Shown here: positions 15,682 to 24,739 of the stretch, piece by piece | Position numbering within the stretch: the stretch's first letter is position 1 | How the letters are laid out: every line of letters begins with the position of its first letter | DNA from: CAZOEL01 sp964578835 | Lineage (GTDB): Bacteria > Desulfobacterota > Syntrophobacteria > Syntrophobacterales > Syntrophobacteraceae | DNA length: 47,373 nucleotides | Assembly (NCBI GenBank): GCA_964578835.1 | Contig: CAZOEL010000056.1 | Span: 1 to 47,373, forward strand | Direction: 5' to 3' | Made by a program: the position numbers and the translations under genes | The notes under the pieces: generated by a model | What the model was told of the DNA's origin: nothing | The model's input: only the letters and a program-made list of their open reading frames with translations | The model's database searches: none

Positions 15682-17402
15682 AATTTTCCGACCGCACTTT
15701 TGATGCTATTGTCCGCGATCTTCTAACCGTTTTGACGGGCGGGACGGTGAGTGAGGTCCATTCTATCGGTGACGAGATTCCGTCTCTTATCTACCTCGAT
15801 AACCGGCCTGTGAAGAGGATCAGCCATTTGCAGGGGCAGATCAAAGTCGGTGACAAATTGGTGGATTATCGGTTTAGCGATAGAGATTTCGAATTGGTTG
15901 GATCACCCGAGAATCCTTCGGCGCCGGCCGCAATTTCCTTTCGCCTCCGTGGGCAAAAGCCTGCTCCGGGTAGCACGCTCGTTGTCAACTACTATCCGGC
16001 TCGGCTGCGGCCCACTCCGATTACCGACATCAATGTTGGGAGTGTTGCCAGAACTCTCATTGAAACCATTTCCCGCGAGCTTGCCGTCCAGTACCAGCAG
16101 CTCCAAAAAGTGTACGACTCCGCATTCGTTGAGACCTCCCGGGGATCGTCGCTCGATAAGATCGGCTCCCTTCTTGATACGACACGTATCGCCAAAGGAA
16201 TAGCGGTCGGTTCGGTCCGGTTTTCCCGGAAAAGCGGCTCTCCGGGTGCGATCTACATCCCGCAGGGAACAATAGTCAGCGATGGAGCAGGAACGCGTTA
16301 CGAGACCAGTGATGAAGCCATGATGCTGCCAGCACAGGCGTCCATCGAGGTTTGGGTTCACGCGCAGAGCAGTGCGGCGGCGCCTGTGCATGCAGGCGCA
16401 CTGTCGGTGCTTGAACGCGCGATCGCGGGCATTGATCGGGTAGTCAACGATGCCCCGACTTACCGTGCGACCGAAGATGAGACTGACGTCCAGTACGCAT
16501 CTCGCATACGTCGCGCCATCCATGTGGCGGGAAAGGGCACCGTCGATGCGCTGCGGTATGGTCTCGAGGCGCTTTCCTGCGTTTCCGCGGTCGGCATCAG
16601 CGAATATCCGGACCCATCGGTTCCGGTTCCGGGAATGCTGCGGGTGGATGTGGCTTTGTCGCAGGCGTCGGAAGTCAACAAACGCTTGGTGGACCGCAGG
16701 ATTGATGAGCTTCGTCCGGCAGGAATCTATATCGATCGCCACTGGGCGGAGCGGGTGAACATCGGGTTTACGGTCGCCCTGACGCTCAAGGGATCGAGCG
16801 CCCTCCCGGCGGATATATCGGACATCGAGGATGGCGTAGGAGAAAGGCTCATAGCCTACGTTCAGAATCTTGGTCCCGGTGAGATGCTGCGAAAAGCGCA
16901 GCTTCTGTCTGTCATACTTCAAGACGCCCGTGTAGCGGATGCGACAGTGAAAAGCAGCGCGGATGGAACGGAAATCACCGGCGACGCCTGGGTGCTGCCG
17001 GACAATAAGGCTGCATCGATAGACCAGGCGAACCCGGTCACTTTTGAACCGGTAGTTTTTGAATCGGCTGCTGCGCTCGGCAGCATTGCGTTGCAGCTGC
17101 ACGCCTACGTGACCGCAACCGCCCTGACCGGTTCCGTAGATGACCTTAAAACGCATGTTCGCACAGCTCTGACCGGCTTCATTGCGACTCTGAACCCGTC
17201 GTCGAGTGTTTCTTTCGATCAGCTTGCGGCGGCCATTCGAAACGATGCTGTTTTCGCCATGGCTCGATCGGCGACAGTATTCACGTTCGAGCAGGTCGGC
17301 GGTTTGAGTGCGGAGGTTCGCGATAACGGCCCGCCTTTTACCCTGCCGCCTCTCTTTACGCTTACGATTGGAGCCGTGGAAGCGACGGAGGCCTCGTCAT
17401 GA
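15678..17402 (+). CDS. Baseplate protein J-like (gp6/gp47 family)
   Basis: A 574-residue baseplate wedge protein. The central part is diagnostic: RGSSLDKIGSLLDTTRIAKG (the L-d-x-l-a-x-x-x-G segment), IYIPQGTIVSDGAGTRYETS, APTYRATEDETDVQYASRIRRAI and GKGTVDALRYGLEAL. These correspond to baseplate J domains that build the wedge iris. The C-terminal third includes a second domain with LSAEVRDNGPPFTLPPLFTLTI. The GTG start overlaps the gp25-like stop by 4 nt, and the end overlaps the gpI-like start by 4 nt (ATGA), indicating translational coupling. Confidence 0.9.
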   Translation: MKFSDRTFDAIVRDLLTVLTGGTVSEVHSIGDEIPSLIYLDNRPVKRISHLQGQIKVGDKLVDYRFSDRDFELVGSPENPSAPAAISFRLRGQKPAPGSTLVVNYYPARLRPTPITDINVGSVARTLIETISRELAVQYQQLQKVYDSAFVETSRGSSLDKIGSLLDTTRIAKGIAVGSVRFSRKSGSPGAIYIPQGTIVSDGAGTRYETSDEAMMLPAQASIEVWVHAQSSAAAPVHAGALSVLERAIAGIDRVVNDAPTYRATEDETDVQYASRIRRAIHVAGKGTVDALRYGLEALSCVSAVGISEYPDPSVPVPGMLRVDVALSQASEVNKRLVDRRIDELRPAGIYIDRHWAERVNIGFTVALTLKGSSALPADISDIEDGVGERLIAYVQNLGPGEMLRKAQLLSVILQDARVADATVKSSADGTEITGDAWVLPDNKAASIDQANPVTFEPVVFESAAALGSIALQLHAYVTATALTGSVDDLKTHVRTALTGFIATLNPSSSVSFDQLAAAIRNDAVFAMARSATVFTFEQVGGLSAEVRDNGPPFTLPPLFTLTIGAVEATEASS

Positions 17403-18721
17403 ACCGGCTGGAGATGATGCTCGAGCGGTTGCCGCCCATCTATGCAATTTCGGAAGGTTCGCTCCTGCGGAAATTCCTGGAAGTATTCGCGACCTGGATT
17501 GCCGCCTACGATGAAGATATGGAGCGGGTGCGGAGCTCTCATTGGATCGATACCGCCATTGACCGCGTCGATCTTGAAAAAATCGGCGCGCTCTTTGACA
17601 TGTTTGCCCTGCCGTGGGAGCCTGACGAGATGTTTCGCCGGCGCATCAAGGCGACCGTTGCGGCGCGGCTGAAGGGTGCGGTGACGCGCGACGCGCTAGA
17701 GGGGCTACTCCTGGCCATCATAGATGGAGCGCATAAGGCTCTCGGAGTGAGGTATTTCGATCTGTCTCCCGGCGGTAGAGTTTTTCGCGATCCGCCTGCC
17801 CAGTCGCAGACCGATCCCGTCTTTATCGAGCTCCTGCCGGTGACCAGGCGCTGTGAAGCATTGGTTGCAAAAAAGGGACTCGTCAGGTCGCTCGAAAGAA
17901 TCACCATCGTAAACAAATCGCTGTTCCGGACGCCACTGCAGATAGTTGTTCGCGGCATCGCGGGAATGAAAACCTTTTCACCGGTGCTGGTGAATTTGAC
18001 CAACGGCGGTGCTTTGGCCTTTGCCGGGGACTTTCCCTGCGGGCGGGAGTTGCGAATAACCGTTGATGACCGGGAAAAGGTCCGCGGCATTATCGGAGAT
18101 GAGGATGTAACCTCGAATTTGCATAGCGCCCGGAATTATAATCCTTCCCTCGATTTTTCTCCTCTTTCCAAAGACTTGCCCGTAAAGCCGATCATGCTGG
18201 AGCGGGGTGAAAATACGATCTGGTTTTTCCCTCTTGGTGTGTACGATGCCCCCTCGCTAAATTCCGCCGTGCTGGGCATGCCGTCGCCCGATACCGCTCA
18301 TGGCTCCTGGGGTGACAGAACCACGAAGACTCCGCCGGGAACAGCGTTCGATTCTTCGCTCTTCGAACAGGATTTCGTAGCGTCCCTTGATCTCTATTGG
18401 GTCGAAAGAATGCCCGCAAGCTTCAGATTCGAGGTGCCGACAGGGGTCGTTCTTCGAGAGGAAGGAAGCTCCTGCCGCAAATTCCTGGAGCAGCAGGCCG
18501 AGCTGTTCGATCTTCTCGGGCAGACAGTTGCTCTTCTCAAGGGAGCAGGAGTCTTCGGCGCTGTCGAAGGGCGTCCGTTGCGCACGACGCAGCTGCAGGC
18601 CGACCGCGTCCGGGTGTGGAGCGGCAGAATGGGGACAGAAGAGCAGCGCGTCGAGAGTCGATTGCGCGGACTATCGGGGATGTTCGATTCCGGAAACTTG
18701 AACAAATCACACTTTGCATAG
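17399..18721 (+). CDS. Tail protein I-like baseplate wedge protein
   Basis: A 440-residue protein. The first ~120 residues match the gpI/tail-protein pattern: RLPPIYAISEGSLLRKFLEVFATWIAAYDEDMERV, DRVDLEKIGALFDM, DEMFRRRIKATVAARLKGAVTRDALEGLL. The I/gp48 family normally has about 180-220 residues; the additional ~250 residues are beta-rich with a late acidic helix (CRKFLEQQAELFDLLGQTVALL). gpI-like proteins form a dimer with gpJ to make the wedge, and this gene directly follows gpJ with an ATGA overlap. GGAGG upstream supports the start. Confidence 0.85.
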   Translation: MNRLEMMLERLPPIYAISEGSLLRKFLEVFATWIAAYDEDMERVRSSHWIDTAIDRVDLEKIGALFDMFALPWEPDEMFRRRIKATVAARLKGAVTRDALEGLLLAIIDGAHKALGVRYFDLSPGGRVFRDPPAQSQTDPVFIELLPVTRRCEALVAKKGLVRSLERITIVNKSLFRTPLQIVVRGIAGMKTFSPVLVNLTNGGALAFAGDFPCGRELRITVDDREKVRGIIGDEDVTSNLHSARNYNPSLDFSPLSKDLPVKPIMLERGENTIWFFPLGVYDAPSLNSAVLGMPSPDTAHGSWGDRTTKTPPGTAFDSSLFEQDFVASLDLYWVERMPASFRFEVPTGVVLREEGSSCRKFLEQQAELFDLLGQTVALLKGAGVFGAVEGRPLRTTQLQADRVRVWSGRMGTEEQRVESRLRGLSGMFDSGNLNKSHFA

Positions 18722-18729
18722 GAGTGACC

Positions 18730-19281
18730 GTGGCTTCACAAGAATTTCATCCTCCTCGTATTGAAGGCCGGTTATGGCTGACGGTGAGTTGCAGCGACGG
18801 CACGGTGTGCGCCCGGAGGTTTGCAGCCAATACGGTCATGCGTTCAGGCGCCGAGCTTATTGCAGCCCTCATCTCCGGAAAGATCACTACGCCTATCAAC
18901 GGCGTAGCCGTCGGCATTGATCCTACGCCGTCAAGCCCTCCCTACGAGGTGGCCGCGCTTACCTTGGCGTCACCGGACGGCGCGCCTACAATAATCCACT
19001 CGGCCGCTCCTGTTGTCGGTACGGATGTCGGTACTGAATTGCGTCAAAAAGAGCTCAAGGTCCGCGTCTCCATCAGCGCCTCTATCCCGGCGGGAAGGGC
19101 GGTCCACCCCGATTCGACAGTCGATCGGGTGATGATCGGCGAAGCGGCGCTGGGCGTCCTTGCGCCGGATGGGGAACAATTGAGCACGATTTACAACAGG
19201 GTTGTGTTCGAGCCTGTTCCCAAAACCCGCCAGCATGAGCTGTCGCTGTTCTGGGAATTGGATTTCCCTTACGGAATATGA
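18730..19281 (+). CDS. Probable phage-tail-like fibre-base protein
   Basis: A 183-residue protein. NTVMRSGAELIAALISGKITTPINGVAVGIDPTPSSPP, followed by strands and ending FEPVPKTRQHELSLFWELDF, follows the pattern of small phage tail proteins (N-x-x-x-x-x-G-x-x-L-x-x-x-L, IAVGTG, then RVVF-x-P-x-x-K-x-x-x-x-x-L-x-x-x-W). I chose GTG at 18730, which has GGAG 5 nt upstream. An in-frame extension to 18397 overlaps the gpI-like gene extensively and is rejected. Function is inferred: an adaptor between baseplate and fibres. Confidence 0.6.
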   Translation: MASQEFHPPRIEGRLWLTVSCSDGTVCARRFAANTVMRSGAELIAALISGKITTPINGVAVGIDPTPSSPPYEVAALTLASPDGAPTIIHSAAPVVGTDVGTELRQKELKVRVSISASIPAGRAVHPDSTVDRVMIGEAALGVLAPDGEQLSTIYNRVVFEPVPKTRQHELSLFWELDFPYGI

Positions 19282-19297
19282 GTGGAGGAGAAATCGA

Positions 19298-20245
19298 ATG
19301 AATATGCTGAAGATGCAGCTGAATACGAAACCGGCCTATACCCGGGATATGGTGGTGGAGCTTGTCAATCAGGTTACAGGTGAGAAGAAGACGGTAAAGC
19401 CCTACTCCGACGGGTCCGTTTCGGTGAGCAACATTGCGGATGGGCGCTGGCGGGTGCAGGTCAGGCATCCCAACATAGTGTTTCCCCTTATCGATAAGGA
19501 TATCCAGGTAATTAAAGACCGGCCTACGTTTGCGCCACTCGTGATCCCCGAAAACATCTTCGAGAATACGCCCATTGCTGATATTCCCGACGCCGATCTT
19601 GCCCCTCCGCAGAAGAAACTGGATGAAATAGTCGAAACTGCGCATCATCAGGCAAATAAGCTGGCCGGGCAGCCGATTTATGCCGACGACTGGAACGAGC
19701 TTTCGACCGCATTGGCGGATACGGCCGCCGCGACGCGCGAGCTCTCAACGCTTGTCGCGCCGCGCGGGCATGACCACCCAGAAATTGCAGCCAAATTCGA
19801 TGAAGTGCAGCGAAACATCCAGAAAATGTACGATGCTTTCGGGGCGAGCCTGGCTCATTTGCAGCGTCAGCTTCAGCAGTTGGCGCTTCAGAGCAAGCTC
19901 GATAACGCGCTGGATAGAATCCCCTCGGTCACGCCGGCCCAACGAAACGAAATGCAGGAGGCCGTTTCTGCCATAGCGGAATCCTGGTCGGAATCGCCGG
20001 CGATATTTTCCGGGGTAAAAAAGCGCGCCGCCCAAAATATTCAGGACAAGATAGCGGTGCTTCTTGCCTCTTCCGACGTCTCGGTGCGCGAGGATGAATC
20101 GGTCAAGGATCTCGATGCGTTCACACAGGCAATGTCGTCCGAAACACCGGCGCGAACGTATGAAGATGAGATCTCGCAGTCACAGCGAACCAGCTCCAAA
20201 TCACGCACCGGAATCGTTTACGACGCGCTTAAAACCAGGCGATAG
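19298..20245 (+). CDS. CIS-cluster protein with beta N-domain, DWN module and coiled coil
   Basis: A 315-residue protein. Residues 1-90 are strand-rich (DMVVELVNQVTGEKKTVKPY, ADGRWRVQVRHPN), resembling an Ig/transthyretin-like fold. Next comes the motif GQPIYADDWNELSTALADT (about 125-143) and then RGHDHPEIAAKFDEVQRNI leading into a heptad-rich coiled coil (LAHLQRQLQQLALQSKLDNAL). The next gene carries the same DWN..L and H.H module. These features fit a trimeric tail-fibre or baseplate appendage. The start at 19298 is supported by GGAGGAG; the longer frame from 19202 overlaps the upstream gene. No close known family is recognised. Confidence 0.6.
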   Translation: MNMLKMQLNTKPAYTRDMVVELVNQVTGEKKTVKPYSDGSVSVSNIADGRWRVQVRHPNIVFPLIDKDIQVIKDRPTFAPLVIPENIFENTPIADIPDADLAPPQKKLDEIVETAHHQANKLAGQPIYADDWNELSTALADTAAATRELSTLVAPRGHDHPEIAAKFDEVQRNIQKMYDAFGASLAHLQRQLQQLALQSKLDNALDRIPSVTPAQRNEMQEAVSAIAESWSESPAIFSGVKKRAAQNIQDKIAVLLASSDVSVREDESVKDLDAFTQAMSSETPARTYEDEISQSQRTSSKSRTGIVYDALKTRR

Positions 20246-20256
20246 AGGGAGATCCC

Positions 20257-21723
20257 ATGGCTCGAACCGATACACTCGAGATCCTGAGCGGCGTCATTGA
20301 AAAGCTGGACCCCATCGGGAAAATGACACCCGGAATTCCCATAAAGGCCAATGACTGGAACACGCTTGTCGACTCTCTTCGCAAGGTCGCCACGCTGGTT
20401 GTCGCCCGTGAAAAGACTACCTCGGAATTCCTCGATGAGCGGTTTGCGCCGGTTAATCATGCTCACATCGGAGCGGCGAGCCTGGACTGGTTCGAATCTT
20501 CGACGCGCAAACTCTTGACGGACGCCACTCAGGGATCTGTGGATGTCAGGGCGGCTATGACAAAGCTCGAAGGTGAGGTGGCGTCGCTGCGAAACGACAT
20601 TGCAGCGCTGCGCAACGCAATCGATCGCGTGCGCGGTGATATCGACGGGCTTCGTGATTCCGATTTTGCCCGGGGGCGGTCGCTCGAACGTTTCGGAAGC
20701 CGTATCCAGGCGATCTCGACGACTGCCGACTCCTTTGCAGGCCTTTCGGACAGGATTGAGGGAATGCGCAAAGGAATCCAGGAGGCTCTTGATTTCAAGG
20801 CTACTCTACAGGACGAGACGGGACGCATCATCGATGTCGCCGAATTGAAATCGCGCGTTGGATCATTGGAATCGCTCCGGGAGAATCTGACTCTAGCCAG
20901 TGGAGAGGTAGTGCGGATCAAGGAGATCGAATCCGCCCTAGCCAGGTTGGAGGATACGGCCGTCAGAGAGAAAGACCTGGACGAAGCCGTGGCGAAGCGA
21001 ATTACCGACGGATCGCTTCTTGATGAGTCACAAATTGCGTCTTCCATCAAGGAAAGCATAATGAAAGATATGGAAGAGCGATTCAGTGAATCGGGCGGGA
21101 AGATATCCGATATCCGGGAGAGCGTTTCCCGTCTCGACGGTCGAATTGCCATCCAGGAGTTGGCGATGTCCGGTTTTTACGAGCGCATCGGAGGCGCCGA
21201 AACGGCGATAAAATCGCTAACCTCACTGTCCGATATTGCTAGCGCCCACCAAAAGACCTTGAACGATCATGCGACTCTGCTTGCTGTACACGAGACAGCG
21301 CTTGCATCCATCCCGCAGATGGATTCCAGGGTGACGATGCTGGAGAGGAGGACGGCATCCATCGGGACGCTCTCTGAATCTTTGAGGGTCGCGGAATCCC
21401 GGATCACCGTGGTCGAAGGAATGAAGTCAAAGGTCGATGAACTGGGCGTGAGCATCGATTCTGTATCGAAAAGGGTGAGTGCGGTGGAAATCAAGACCGC
21501 CGAAATCGACAAATTGAAGGTGTCCGTCTCCAATCTCGAGCGCTTCGCCGAGGACGCCTCCAAACGGTTCGAAATATATGGCGCCGAGATTATGAGCATC
21601 AACGACATGAATGCCAGGCTTTTGGCTGTGGAGAAGGATAGCGCCGCCCTGAAGACCTGGAAGGGTACGACCGACCTGCGCATAGAAGGGCTGGTAAGGG
21701 GCTCCATCGTGAGGCCGACCTGA
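20257..21723 (+). CDS. Long coiled-coil CIS-cluster protein sharing the DWN module
   Basis: A 488-residue protein. Residues about 27-50 read GIPIKANDWNTLVDSLRKV, followed by ERFAPVNHAHIG, the same arrangement as in the preceding protein (P-I-x-A-x-D-W-N-x-L, then H-x-H). From about residue 95 almost the entire protein is heptad-like coiled coil (LEGEVASLRNDIAALRNAI, RISDIRESVSRLDGRI, many L/I/V at a and d positions) with few prolines. It is likely an oligomeric rod: a fibre shaft or a tube-ruler-like helix. The gene starts 11 nt after the previous stop. A tape-measure role is possible, but the 24.7-28.1 kb gene is a better candidate by length. Confidence 0.6.
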   Translation: MARTDTLEILSGVIEKLDPIGKMTPGIPIKANDWNTLVDSLRKVATLVVAREKTTSEFLDERFAPVNHAHIGAASLDWFESSTRKLLTDATQGSVDVRAAMTKLEGEVASLRNDIAALRNAIDRVRGDIDGLRDSDFARGRSLERFGSRIQAISTTADSFAGLSDRIEGMRKGIQEALDFKATLQDETGRIIDVAELKSRVGSLESLRENLTLASGEVVRIKEIESALARLEDTAVREKDLDEAVAKRITDGSLLDESQIASSIKESIMKDMEERFSESGGKISDIRESVSRLDGRIAIQELAMSGFYERIGGAETAIKSLTSLSDIASAHQKTLNDHATLLAVHETALASIPQMDSRVTMLERRTASIGTLSESLRVAESRITVVEGMKSKVDELGVSIDSVSKRVSAVEIKTAEIDKLKVSVSNLERFAEDASKRFEIYGAEIMSINDMNARLLAVEKDSAALKTWKGTTDLRIEGLVRGSIVRPT

Positions 21724-21759
21724 CCTGTAGAATTAGCGACGGAGCCTGTGAGATAACGC

Positions 21760-22665
21760 ATGCTGAATTCATTCGAAAAACGCCTTGCCGATCTTATTGC
21801 CGACGGTCTTAGCACGGAAGCCGGTCTGCAGCTCGTGACCCGTCCGAGAAGCGATCTTCCCTCGGTTGCCTCCGCGAATTCGAAGGCCGTTGTCATCGTA
21901 AGGCTTTTCGATGCCCGGTGTGATGGTCATATGGGTGACGACGGTCTGGAACGGAGGGGGGCCAGAGGAGAATACAGGCTGAAGACAATCCTGACGATGA
22001 GCGGGACCGCGCTCCTGGAGTGCAGGATATCTCCCACCGGAGGGGCTTCGCTCGAACAGAGAAGACTCACGCTGCTGCGGGTTGTCGATAGTCTGATGCT
22101 GTTTCTTCACAAGCCGGAAGTCCGCAATGGCAAGGCGTTTGACCTCACGGAGGACCAGGGTTTTAAAATCGAAGGCTTCAGGCTCGACAGCCTGGCTCAT
22201 CCCACCGGGGTGGATGACGATTTTAGCCGCATAGAGCTCAGATACCATTTCAACGGTCAGTTCTGGCCTGTAGAACCGGAAATCGAGGGCGCAGTCATTA
22301 CCATGATGCCATCGCGCTTGACCGTGCTGCCGCTTGGAATTCCCGAAAGCATAACGGTGAAGGCCGGAGCGCCGGTGCAATCGATCGCGTTTTTCTGCGA
22401 TAAAAGGGAGTCGGGCGGCGCCTTGATGGAAATTGTCGCCCGGTTGCGGGGAGCAAGCCCGGCCGGAGTGCTGTCGGGAGATACAACGGGCTTGACGGGA
22501 GGGTGGACGTCCTTTCCCGTGACGAGCTCCGGCGAGTGCTCGATCCTCTATGCGCCTCCGGCGGGAATATCGAAAACCGTTATCGACCGTTTGGTGGTTG
22601 CCCTGCGGAAAGGGAATGGACCGGGAGCGTTGCTGGCGGAGAGCGAAATCGTAGTAGCGCCTTAA
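21760..22665 (+). CDS. Possible tail-terminator-like protein with Ig-like C-domain
   Basis: A 301-residue protein. The N-terminal ~170 residues (FEKRLADLIADGL, AVVIVRLFDARCD, RRLTLLRVVDSLMLFLHKPEV, FSRIELRYHFNGQFW) have the alternating alpha/beta layout of tail-completion or terminator proteins such as the Mu gp37 and DUF4255 groups; this is an inference from layout only. The C-terminal ~120 residues (LTVLPLGIPESITVKAGAPVQSIAFF, WTSFPVTSSGECSILYAPP) resemble an Ig-like beta domain. It lies 36 nt after the coiled-coil gene. The ribosome binding site is weak. Confidence 0.45.
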   Translation: MLNSFEKRLADLIADGLSTEAGLQLVTRPRSDLPSVASANSKAVVIVRLFDARCDGHMGDDGLERRGARGEYRLKTILTMSGTALLECRISPTGGASLEQRRLTLLRVVDSLMLFLHKPEVRNGKAFDLTEDQGFKIEGFRLDSLAHPTGVDDDFSRIELRYHFNGQFWPVEPEIEGAVITMMPSRLTVLPLGIPESITVKAGAPVQSIAFFCDKRESGGALMEIVARLRGASPAGVLSGDTTGLTGGWTSFPVTSSGECSILYAPPAGISKTVIDRLVVALRKGNGPGALLAESEIVVAP

Positions 22666-22785
22666 TTCCCAGCCGTTGCGGCTCTGTTTCTGCCCGTGGG
22701 AGATGATGCGGATAGCTAGCTTTGGCATGGTTTGCGACGGGCGGGTTGCTGATGCCTCACTAACTATCTCGGATGTGGATAAGTT

Positions 22786-24702
22786 ATGAAACTCCATAAT
22801 CTCATAGATGCAGAAGCCGAGAGTAAAGGCATACGGTTTGTCGAAGCTGCCTCATCCAATCCCTTGTCCCTTGTGCAAGTCAGCCCGCCTCCGTTGCTTG
22901 TGATAGAAAATCACGATCTGGATTTTGGAACGTCGCTGCAACCTCAACAAATTCCTCTTCCAGTCAAGCGACTTGAGGGGCTTGACGAGATCGAGGTTTT
23001 GTCGGCGGATGTCTTCTGTTCGAGTCTTCCCATGACCCGCGACGCAAACGCCGGACCGGTCACGGTTTCAGCAGACGGTCAGACGTTGAAGCTTTCCGGC
23101 GGCAGCGGGCCGTCAACGCTTACGCGGATAGAAATAACCGGCCTCCAGGTGACCCCTCCGGTCGGACAAGCCTATGTTTTCAAGGCGGATGCGCCTGCCA
23201 CTCCTCTGGGTTCAATCGCATGGCGTTATAAAGAGGATGGAAATAAGGTCGAAACCGTGCTCGGAACGATACCCGCAGGCGCCTTTCATCTCCATGTCCT
23301 GATTCGGCCGGTTTCAGGAGGCGGTTCCCCTGGCCCGCCCATGGCCGCGGCGCCGTTTTTCGCCATGCCGGGCAGCGGTGGAGGCATGTATGGGCCTGCG
23401 CTCGGTGGAGCGAGCGTTTTGGTTCAAAGCGACATCGGAGGGGAAGCCAAAGTCGTGATCACATGCGCTCCGCCCCTTACTTGTAACGGATGCGCTGTTG
23501 TCATCTGCACGACCAACGCATTAACCCCCAACGAAGGTTTTCCCACGGAAGCGGCGGGTATCGGCTGGAGCGCGACCCGGGTGACGGCATCTTTCGATCA
23601 GCGTCCCGACGGAGCAACGATCAAGCTGTGCAGCCCCGCTGAGACGAAGGGCGCCTTGGTTGCCTCTTTTGAAAGCGATCCGGGCGATAAGCCGTCGAGC
23701 GTCAGCTTTGTTCCGGTGGCGCGGGCTATACTCAAGAAGGCCTACCCCGTCTCATCCGGTTCCGACCTTGGGCTTTCTCTTTCGGTGACGCCAAAGAGCG
23801 CCGGTATGGTGCGAATCGGCGTCTCGCAGTTGTCCGCTCGCTATCTTTTCTATCCAAGCGGCCAAAAAGCGGTCACTGTCAAAATACGCGGCGATATGCC
23901 CGGCATCACTCTTTCCGCCGGAAAAGGACTGAGACCCGGCGCCTTCACCTTCAGAATGCTCGGCGCTTATCTGCCGCAGCGCCTGACAGCGGCAAGCGAT
24001 GCGACCCCCATGGAATGCCACTGCGCGGTCCGGGTCGGAGGGGCTGTAAGGGCGGTGCGAAGGCTTCGCTTGACCGACGAAGAACGCACATTTCCAATCG
24101 GGCGCTGCGCAGTTTATGGGCGCAGCGATTCTCCCTGCGAGCTCCTGCTTTCCCTGCACAAGGCCAACGGCGAGCGAATAGGGGATAGGATCATCGATCC
24201 CGTCTCATGCGTCCTTAAGGCATCGAGCGTTTGTTCCTGGCATGCGTTTGATTTTGGCGCATCAGGGATCGCCGCCCCTCACGATGGCTCATATTGGCTC
24301 ATGCTTACGGCGGTGCGGGGCGCTTTTTTATGGCGCTCTCCCGCCGAATCGGAGGAGAAGTTTCAGACGAGCACCGATGACGGTGGGCACTGGAGCGTCG
24401 TGTCGGGCCGTCCCTTTTCGCAGATGACGGTTATCGATATCCCTCCGGGTTCTTCGCGCAACCCGGAGGAACAGCTTGTGCTCGGGTGGGATGGCGGCGT
24501 TTTATCCGACGATTGCACCGGAATCAAAAGAAACGGCAATTCTCCGCTCGAATTTGAAGCATCTTTCGTCATACGTGCAAACAGTCACCAAGGCTTCTTT
24601 GACAGGATCGAATCGCTTGGAGGACCACTGGAGCTCATAAGCTCCTGCAGGCGCGATTGCAACGTTACATTGGACGATATGGTTTTTGCCTATTACACCT
24701 GA
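22786..24702 (+). CDS. Unknown 638-residue Cys-rich CIS-cluster protein
   Basis: No family recognised. The protein is mostly short strands with Gly/Pro turns, suggesting several beta-sandwich domains. It has an unusual cysteine content for the cluster: ITCAPPLTCNGCAVVICTTN around residues 225-245, MECHCAVRVGG near 410 and SSCRRDCNVTLDD close to the C-terminus. A Gly/Pro/Met-rich low-complexity segment (GGGSPGPPMAAAPFFAMPGS) precedes the first Cys group. The C-terminal end resembles virion-surface proteins that present folded domains. It lies 120 nt after the preceding gene and 37 nt before the next. The cysteines could bind metal or form disulfides if the particle acts outside the cell. Confidence 0.5.
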   Translation: MKLHNLIDAEAESKGIRFVEAASSNPLSLVQVSPPPLLVIENHDLDFGTSLQPQQIPLPVKRLEGLDEIEVLSADVFCSSLPMTRDANAGPVTVSADGQTLKLSGGSGPSTLTRIEITGLQVTPPVGQAYVFKADAPATPLGSIAWRYKEDGNKVETVLGTIPAGAFHLHVLIRPVSGGGSPGPPMAAAPFFAMPGSGGGMYGPALGGASVLVQSDIGGEAKVVITCAPPLTCNGCAVVICTTNALTPNEGFPTEAAGIGWSATRVTASFDQRPDGATIKLCSPAETKGALVASFESDPGDKPSSVSFVPVARAILKKAYPVSSGSDLGLSLSVTPKSAGMVRIGVSQLSARYLFYPSGQKAVTVKIRGDMPGITLSAGKGLRPGAFTFRMLGAYLPQRLTAASDATPMECHCAVRVGGAVRAVRRLRLTDEERTFPIGRCAVYGRSDSPCELLLSLHKANGERIGDRIIDPVSCVLKASSVCSWHAFDFGASGIAAPHDGSYWLMLTAVRGAFLWRSPAESEEKFQTSTDDGGHWSVVSGRPFSQMTVIDIPPGSSRNPEEQLVLGWDGGVLSDDCTGIKRNGNSPLEFEASFVIRANSHQGFFDRIESLGGPLELISSCRRDCNVTLDDMVFAYYT

Positions 24703-24739
24703 GCAAGTACAATAACAATGACATACAGAAGAGGTCCTC

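Noticed and set aside
15903..17156. 417-residue minus-strand frame opposite the gpJ gene
   Set aside because: Antisense to a recognised baseplate gene, rich in Arg/His/Cys as typical shadow frames.
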